Below are positions 4,293 to 7,930 of a stretch of DNA of 7,930 nt, piece after piece. Origin of the DNA: an uncultured Myxococcales bacterium. Lineage in GTDB: Bacteria > Myxococcota_A > UBA9042 > DTJE01. Made by a program: the position numbers and the translations under genes. The notes under the pieces were generated by a model that was not told where the DNA came from, did not search any database, and was given only the letters and a program-made list of their open reading frames with translations. The first letter of the stretch is position 1; every line of letters begins with the position of its first letter. The stretch lies in the NCBI GenBank assembly GCA_937975765.1, contig CALJUR010000051.1, forward strand, positions 1-7,930, given 5' to 3'.

Positions 4293-6357
4293 GGCCGCTG
4301 TCTGGGACGAGGCGCTGACGGAGATGCGCCGGGCCGGGTCCGACGCGGTCGCTCCGCGTCCGAGGCTGTCGATCACGCAGATCGCGGAGTCGTGCCGGGT
4401 CATCCCGACCGAGTCGTCGTCGGTGCCGGGCATCTACTCGAGCGCGTTGACGCCGTACACGGTCGAGATCCAGGACCGGCTTCATCCGGACGATCCGGCG
4501 CAGGTGGTCGTGTTCGAGGCCGCGGCCCAGGCGGGGTGCAAGACCACGATCGCGGAGAACTGGATCCTTGCGGTCGCCGGGGGGTACTACCCCGCCCGGA
4601 TGCTCATCGCCCTGGATACCGACCTGAACGCTCGCGACTGGAGCAAGGACAACCTGGACGCGATGATCGGCGCGACGCCGCTGCTGCGAGAGCGCGTTCG
4701 CAACCCGGTCTCCCGCCAGAAGAACGAGACCGTCCTGGGCAAGTGGTTTCCGGGCGGGCGCCTGCGGGTCGTCGGCGCGCACTCGCCGAGCGCGCTGTGC
4801 CGGATGCCTGCGAAGTACGTGGTGATGGACGAGGTCGATCGCTGGAAGGCGAACGTCGGCTACGAGGGCGCGGGCGTCTCGCTGGTCCTCGCACGGCAGA
4901 CGACGTTCGGGGCGGCGCGGAAGGCCTACGTCTGCAGCACCCCGACCGTCGAGAACGATTCCGAGATCCATGAATGGTTTCAGCGTGGTGACATGCGGTA
5001 CTTCCACGTGCCCTGCCCCCGGTGCGGAGAGTTCCAGCCCTTGCAGTGGCGCGACCCGGAGACGAAGGCGTTCCGGCTGGTGTGGACCCCGGGGCGCCCG
5101 GACGAGGCGCGCTACGTCTGCAGGGCCTGCGGGGCCGCCTGGGACGAGGTCGACAAGAACACCTTCCTGCCGGCGGGGCGATGGGTCGCGTCGAGGCCGG
5201 ACCTGGGCGGCGGGGTGATCACGTCCTACCACCTGAACGCGCTGTACGCCCCCCTCGGCTGGCTGTCCTGGGGCGAGATCGCGGCGGAATGGGAGGCGGC
5301 GACCGCGGTCGCGAAGACCGGGAACATCGACAAACTGCGCTCCTTCGTGAACGTCCGCCTGGCGGAAGTCTTCTCGGAGCCGGGCGAGGCCATCGACGCC
5401 CACGAACTGGCCGACCGAGTCGAGCCCGACTGGGGGGAGGCGATCCCGGCCGGGGTCCGGACGATCACGTGCGCGACCGACGTCCAGGACAACCGCATCG
5501 AGACGATCACGGTCGGGTGGGGACTCGGGTGGGAGGCTTGGATCCTGGACTACGCGGTCATCCTGAGCGACCCGCGGGACCAGGACGCCTGGGCCCGGAA
5601 CGACGCGGTCGTGCGGCGGATCTGGACGACGGCAGATGGCAGGCAGTTGCGCGCGGCGGCGACGTGCGTCGACTCGGGCTTCCTGCCGCAGCGCGTCCTC
5701 GAGTACTGCCGGCCCCGGCTGCGCTGGCACGTGTACGCCATCAAGGGCGAGGACGCGAAGGGGCCGATCTGGGATCGGAAGGTGCGGCACTCCGGGAAGG
5801 GGCGCACGCGGTCGGCGTTCTTCGTCGTTCGTACCACCGCCGCGAAGGACGACCTGCACGCCTACCTGCGCGTCGCGAGCCCGGGGCCGAAGTACGTCCA
5901 CATCCCGGACCGCATCGTCGCGGCCGTGCCCGATTTCCTGGACCAGCTCACCTCGGAACGGCGCGTCCGCACGCGGGACCGGAAGGGGCACACGGTCGTC
6001 GAATGGAAGAAGGTCACCGAGGGCCGGCGCAACGAGGTGTGGGACACGCTGGTGTACGCGCTGGCGGCGGCCCACTCCCTGGTGATGGGCGGGTTGCGGC
6101 TGGAGGCGCCTGTCATTCCGGTGCGGGCACCCGTCGAGCCGCCTGCCGTGGTCCCGGGGGATGCGCCCGAGGACGCGGCTCCCGTGGCCCCGGCACCCCC
6201 GCCGGCCCCGCCGCCTCGACCGCAGCGGCCGGTGAAGAAGCGGATCGACCCGTTCTACCGGGGCTCGCACGACCTGGAGCGGGAACGTCAGCGGAAGCCC
6301 TTCGGCGACATGTCGGACTGGTGGACCCGGCGCGGGCCGCGTCGGGACAGGTGGTGA
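4270..6357 (+). CDS. Phage terminase large subunit, GpA family
   Basis: A 695-aa protein, close to the usual GpA length. The start at ATG 4270 has AAGGAG at 4257-4262. The N-terminal ATPase contains an atypical P-loop (AAQAGCKTT, 85-93) after an adaptor-like SSALTPYTVEIQ region, and a Walker B MDEVD (186-190) after KYVV. A coupling motif CSTPT (222-226) follows. Two CxxC pairs, CPRC (249-252) and CRAC (284-287), form the zinc ribbon common in this family. The C-terminal RNase H-like nuclease is marked by ATDVQ (D404), CVDSG (D468) and RNEVWDTLVYAL (D592). Residues 613-655 are a Pro-rich linker, then a basic and Trp-rich tail (FGDMSDWW) that may contact the portal. The enzyme cuts concatemeric DNA and pumps it into the procapsid. 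All motifs look intact, so the gene seems functional even though the replication gene upstream is broken. Confidence 0.95.
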   Translation: MDSTLLDEAAVWDEALTEMRRAGSDAVAPRPRLSITQIAESCRVIPTESSSVPGIYSSALTPYTVEIQDRLHPDDPAQVVVFEAAAQAGCKTTIAENWILAVAGGYYPARMLIALDTDLNARDWSKDNLDAMIGATPLLRERVRNPVSRQKNETVLGKWFPGGRLRVVGAHSPSALCRMPAKYVVMDEVDRWKANVGYEGAGVSLVLARQTTFGAARKAYVCSTPTVENDSEIHEWFQRGDMRYFHVPCPRCGEFQPLQWRDPETKAFRLVWTPGRPDEARYVCRACGAAWDEVDKNTFLPAGRWVASRPDLGGGVITSYHLNALYAPLGWLSWGEIAAEWEAATAVAKTGNIDKLRSFVNVRLAEVFSEPGEAIDAHELADRVEPDWGEAIPAGVRTITCATDVQDNRIETITVGWGLGWEAWILDYAVILSDPRDQDAWARNDAVVRRIWTTADGRQLRAAATCVDSGFLPQRVLEYCRPRLRWHVYAIKGEDAKGPIWDRKVRHSGKGRTRSAFFVVRTTAAKDDLHAYLRVASPGPKYVHIPDRIVAAVPDFLDQLTSERRVRTRDRKGHTVVEWKKVTEGRRNEVWDTLVYALAAAHSLVMGGLRLEAPVIPVRAPVEPPAVVPGDAPEDAAPVAPAPPPAPPPRPQRPVKKRIDPFYRGSHDLERERQRKPFGDMSDWWTRRGPRRDRW

Positions 6358-6358
6358 A

Positions 6359-6646
6359 ATGGGTGGGCATGGGAACACCACGAGCACGATGCCCGGGCGC
6401 CCGCCCCGTTGGGTCCGGGACGACACCGGGACCACCACGTCCCGCGAGGACCTAGTGGACGTGCTGGCGACGACCCTGCTGGCGCGGATCCTGGCGGCCC
6501 CCGCGTGCGTCAATCGGACCGACGCAAGCCCTTGGAGTGATGCGGATTCTTCCCTTGCTCTTCCTTCGGAAGCGAGCCCTGATGCGGTCACGGAGCGGGG
6601 CCGCGTGGACTCCGCCGCGACTCGTGACACGGGGAGGGCGGCATGA
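6359..6646 (+). CDS. Unknown 95-aa protein between terminase and DUF2924 genes
   Basis: ATG 6359 follows the terminase stop by one base, and the TGA at 6644-6646 overlaps the next ATG. This tight fit is the main support for a real gene. The protein has a polar N-terminus, a helix-forming centre (SREDLVDVLATTLLARILA, about residues 28-46), then a Ser/Asp/Arg-rich low-complexity tail that looks unconstrained. The underlying DNA is somewhat less GC-rich (about 63% in the 60 bases counted from 6541). The position behind the large terminase is where small head-joining proteins (gpW-like) often occur, but I see no gpW motif and assign no function. The tail may be degenerate or read mainly to keep translation coupled to the next gene. 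Confidence 0.55.
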   Translation: MGGHGNTTSTMPGRPPRWVRDDTGTTTSREDLVDVLATTLLARILAAPACVNRTDASPWSDADSSLALPSEASPDAVTERGRVDSAATRDTGRAA

Positions 6647-7188
6647 GGAAGCAGGGCAGGGCAGAGGCGGCACGCAACGCGCTCGGGGACGTCCCGGCGC
6701 AGCTCGCGGCACTGCACGGGATGACGGTCGAGCAGTTGCGGCAGCGTTGGATGGTCCTGTACGGGCAGCCGACCGCCTCCCGGAACGGGCCGTACCTGCG
6801 CAAGCGGCTGGCCTGGCGCATCCAGGAGGTGGCCGAGGGCGGGCTGTCGCAGCGGGCGCGGGACCGGATCGAGGCGATCCTGGACGGCCACTTCCTGCCG
6901 GACATCACGCGACGGGCCCGGGAGGCGGCGCAGCCGGTGCTCCCGAAGGCCCCGGCCCTTGCGGCGGTGGACCGGGATCCGCGTCTGCCTCCCGCGGGCA
7001 CGGTCCTTCGCAAGGTCCACCGGGGCGAGGAGCACCAGGTGACTGTCCTGGACGACGGCTTCGAGCACCTGGGCGCAACGTACCGGACGCTGACGGCGGT
7101 CGCGAAGGCGATCACGGGCGCGGGGTGGAACGGCTTCCTCTTCTTCGGGCTCGCGTCGCGCTCTGGCGGCGCGCGGAAGGTGGCATGA
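6643..7188 (+). CDS. DUF2924 family protein
   Basis: A 181-aa protein starting at ATG 6643 with GGGGAGGG at 6631-6638 and ATGA coupling to the previous gene. It shows the DUF2924 layout. There is an N-terminal LAALHGMTVEQLRQRW helix pair (21-36), then YLRKRLAWRIQEVAEGGLS (51-69), which corresponds to the family's 'L-x-R-R-L-A-Y-R-x-Q-E-x-A-x-G-G-L'. After a linker comes a C-terminal module: PAGTVLRKVHRGEEHQVTVL (117-136), DDGFEHLGATYRTLTAVAKA and ITGAGWNGFLFFGL. This module resembles the small DNA-associated RAMA/'SLS-I-A-R-x-I-T-G-x-x-W-N-G' type fold. DUF2924 genes are commonly found directly upstream of serine recombinase genes in phages and integrative elements, as here. The biochemical role is unknown; a DNA-binding accessory or directionality factor for the recombinase is a reasonable guess from context only. 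Confidence 0.9.
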   Translation: MRKQGRAEAARNALGDVPAQLAALHGMTVEQLRQRWMVLYGQPTASRNGPYLRKRLAWRIQEVAEGGLSQRARDRIEAILDGHFLPDITRRAREAAQPVLPKAPALAAVDRDPRLPPAGTVLRKVHRGEEHQVTVLDDGFEHLGATYRTLTAVAKAITGAGWNGFLFFGLASRSGGARKVA

Positions 7189-7930
7189 TGGCAGCGTACC
7201 GATCGGTGGCGCGCACGAGCGATCCCCCGGTGGCGGTTCAGCGCTGCGCCATCTACACCAGGAAGAGCACGTCGGCCGGGCTGGAGCAGGAGTTCAACAG
7301 CCTCGATGCCCAGCGCGAGTCGTGCGAGGGCTACATCAAGTCCCAGGCCGCCCTGGGCTGGCGCGTTGTGCCGGAGGATTACTCGGACGGGGGGTTTACC
7401 GGCGCCAATCTAGAGCGCCCGGCCTTCCAGCGCCTGCTGGCGGACATCGACGCGGGTCGGATCGACATCGTGGTCGTCTACAAGGTCGATCGCCTGTCGC
7501 GGTCCCTGTTGGACTTCGCCGGGGTGATGGATCGGTTCAACCGGCGAGGGGTCGCCTTCGTCAGCGTGACGCAGAACTTCTCGACCGCGAACGCGATGGG
7601 CCGCCTGACCCTGAACATGCTCATGTCCTTCGCGGAGTTCGAGCGCGAGATGATCGCGGAACGGACCCGCGACAAGATCGCGGCCAGCCGGCGCCGCGGG
7701 AAGTGGACGGGCGGACGGTTGCCCTATGGCTACGGGGTGCGCGACCGGAAGCTCATCGTGAACCGCGTGGAGGCCCTGGTCGTCCGGGAGGCGTTCGAGA
7801 CGTACCTCGCGACGCGGTCCCTCCTCGGGGTCGTCCGGGCGCTGACCGAAAAGGGGTGGGTGCCGCGGGCGCAGACAGCGCGGCGCAAGGGCTGGCGCGT
7901 CGACCACGTTCTGCGCATGCTCAAGAACCC
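7185..7930 (+). CDS. Large serine recombinase/integrase (partial, cut by window end)
   Basis: The frame opens at ATG 7185 (ATGA overlap) or at the adjacent ATG 7188, which has better spacing from GGAAGG (7175-7180). It stays open to the end of the window (about 248 codons). The resolvase domain contains AIYTRKST with the likely nucleophile S28 after R26 (numbered from 7185). LEQEFNSLDAQRE follows, then YSDGGFTGANLERPAF, then VYKVDRLSRSLLDFA (99-113) and FAEFEREMIAERTRDKI (149-165, the E-helix). The 'recombinase' domain begins at GKWTGGRLPYGY (173-183), which is diagnostic of large serine recombinases rather than short resolvase/invertases. These enzymes carry out directional attP x attB integration. 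The zinc-ribbon and coiled-coil end lies beyond the window. It probably moved or moves this element; coupling to the DUF2924 gene suggests joint function. Confidence 0.94.
   Translation, partial: MMAAYRSVARTSDPPVAVQRCAIYTRKSTSAGLEQEFNSLDAQRESCEGYIKSQAALGWRVVPEDYSDGGFTGANLERPAFQRLLADIDAGRIDIVVVYKVDRLSRSLLDFAGVMDRFNRRGVAFVSVTQNFSTANAMGRLTLNMLMSFAEFEREMIAERTRDKIAASRRRGKWTGGRLPYGYGVRDRKLIVNRVEALVVREAFETYLATRSLLGVVRALTEKGWVPRAQTARRKGWRVDHVLRMLKN

Noticed and set aside
3584..4318. Plus-strand frame with a repeated W-R-Q start overlapping the small terminase gene
   Set aside because: The repeat is simply the 13-mer DNA array read in another frame; the rest is Gly/Arg-rich and lies over a well-supported small terminase in a different frame.
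4928..5121. Two further ACGTCTGC copies (4928, 5114) as part of the iteron array
   Set aside because: Both are isolated and encode Tyr-Val-Cys in the terminase, so codon content explains them.
6560..6572. Hairpin CTTCC-TTC-GGAAG as a terminator inside the unknown 95-aa gene
   Set aside because: Five-pair stem, three-base loop, no T-run, and it lies inside a coupled gene run; likely chance.
4051..7068. 1005-codon open frame on the minus strand opposite the terminase and DUF2924 genes
   Set aside because: Arg/Pro/Gly-rich translation with no domain; it is the expected antisense frame of high-GC coding DNA with strong third-position GC bias.

Overview
The window is high-GC bacterial DNA in two parts that meet at about 1925-1940. 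The left part (1-1933) is chromosomal or island DNA of lower GC (57% in one 60-base line I counted). The right part (about 1935-7930) is GC-richer (78% in one counted line) and is phage-derived. No rRNA, tRNA or species marker is present, so the host cannot be named. The base composition and protein types suit a high-GC bacterium such as a proteobacterium, planctomycete or similar.

Left part: the end of a SLOG-fold (LOG/TIGR00725-like) nucleotide-sensing protein (1-237) is followed by a two-TM SLATT-like effector (333-995). That gene overlaps a helix-hairpin-helix (HhH) protein with the catalytic aspartate of HhH-GPD DNA glycosylases (976-1620). Convergent with these, four bases away, is the C-terminal end of what looks like a CD-NTase/OAS-type nucleotidyltransferase (1625 to about 1933, minus strand). 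SLOG, SLATT and SMODS-type nucleotidyltransferases are known partners in nucleotide-signalled conflict systems, so this is a candidate anti-phage locus with a DNA glycosylase-like gene added. The nucleotidyltransferase has lost its catalytic half at the junction.

Right part: a prophage or phage-satellite-like gene run, all on the plus strand and mostly coupled by stop/start overlaps. It begins with a 5'-truncated replicative primase-helicase (about 1929-3116). Its tail carries nine copies of GCAGACGT in both orientations, arranged around a 9-bp inverted repeat, which makes a candidate replication origin. Next come a TubC_N-like/zinc-ribbon small protein (3113-3487) and a 199-base non-coding stretch with hairpins and a triplicated 13-mer, a candidate packaging or operator site. 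Then come the small terminase (3687-4292), GpA-type large terminase (4270-6357), an unknown 95-aa protein (6359-6646), a DUF2924 protein (6643-7188) and a large serine recombinase (7185 onward, cut by the window end). No portal, capsid or tail gene is seen between the terminase and the recombinase.

The most notable points are the SLOG-SLATT-HhH cassette with its truncated nucleotidyltransferase neighbour, the iteron-like array in the helicase gene, and the repeats before the terminase genes.
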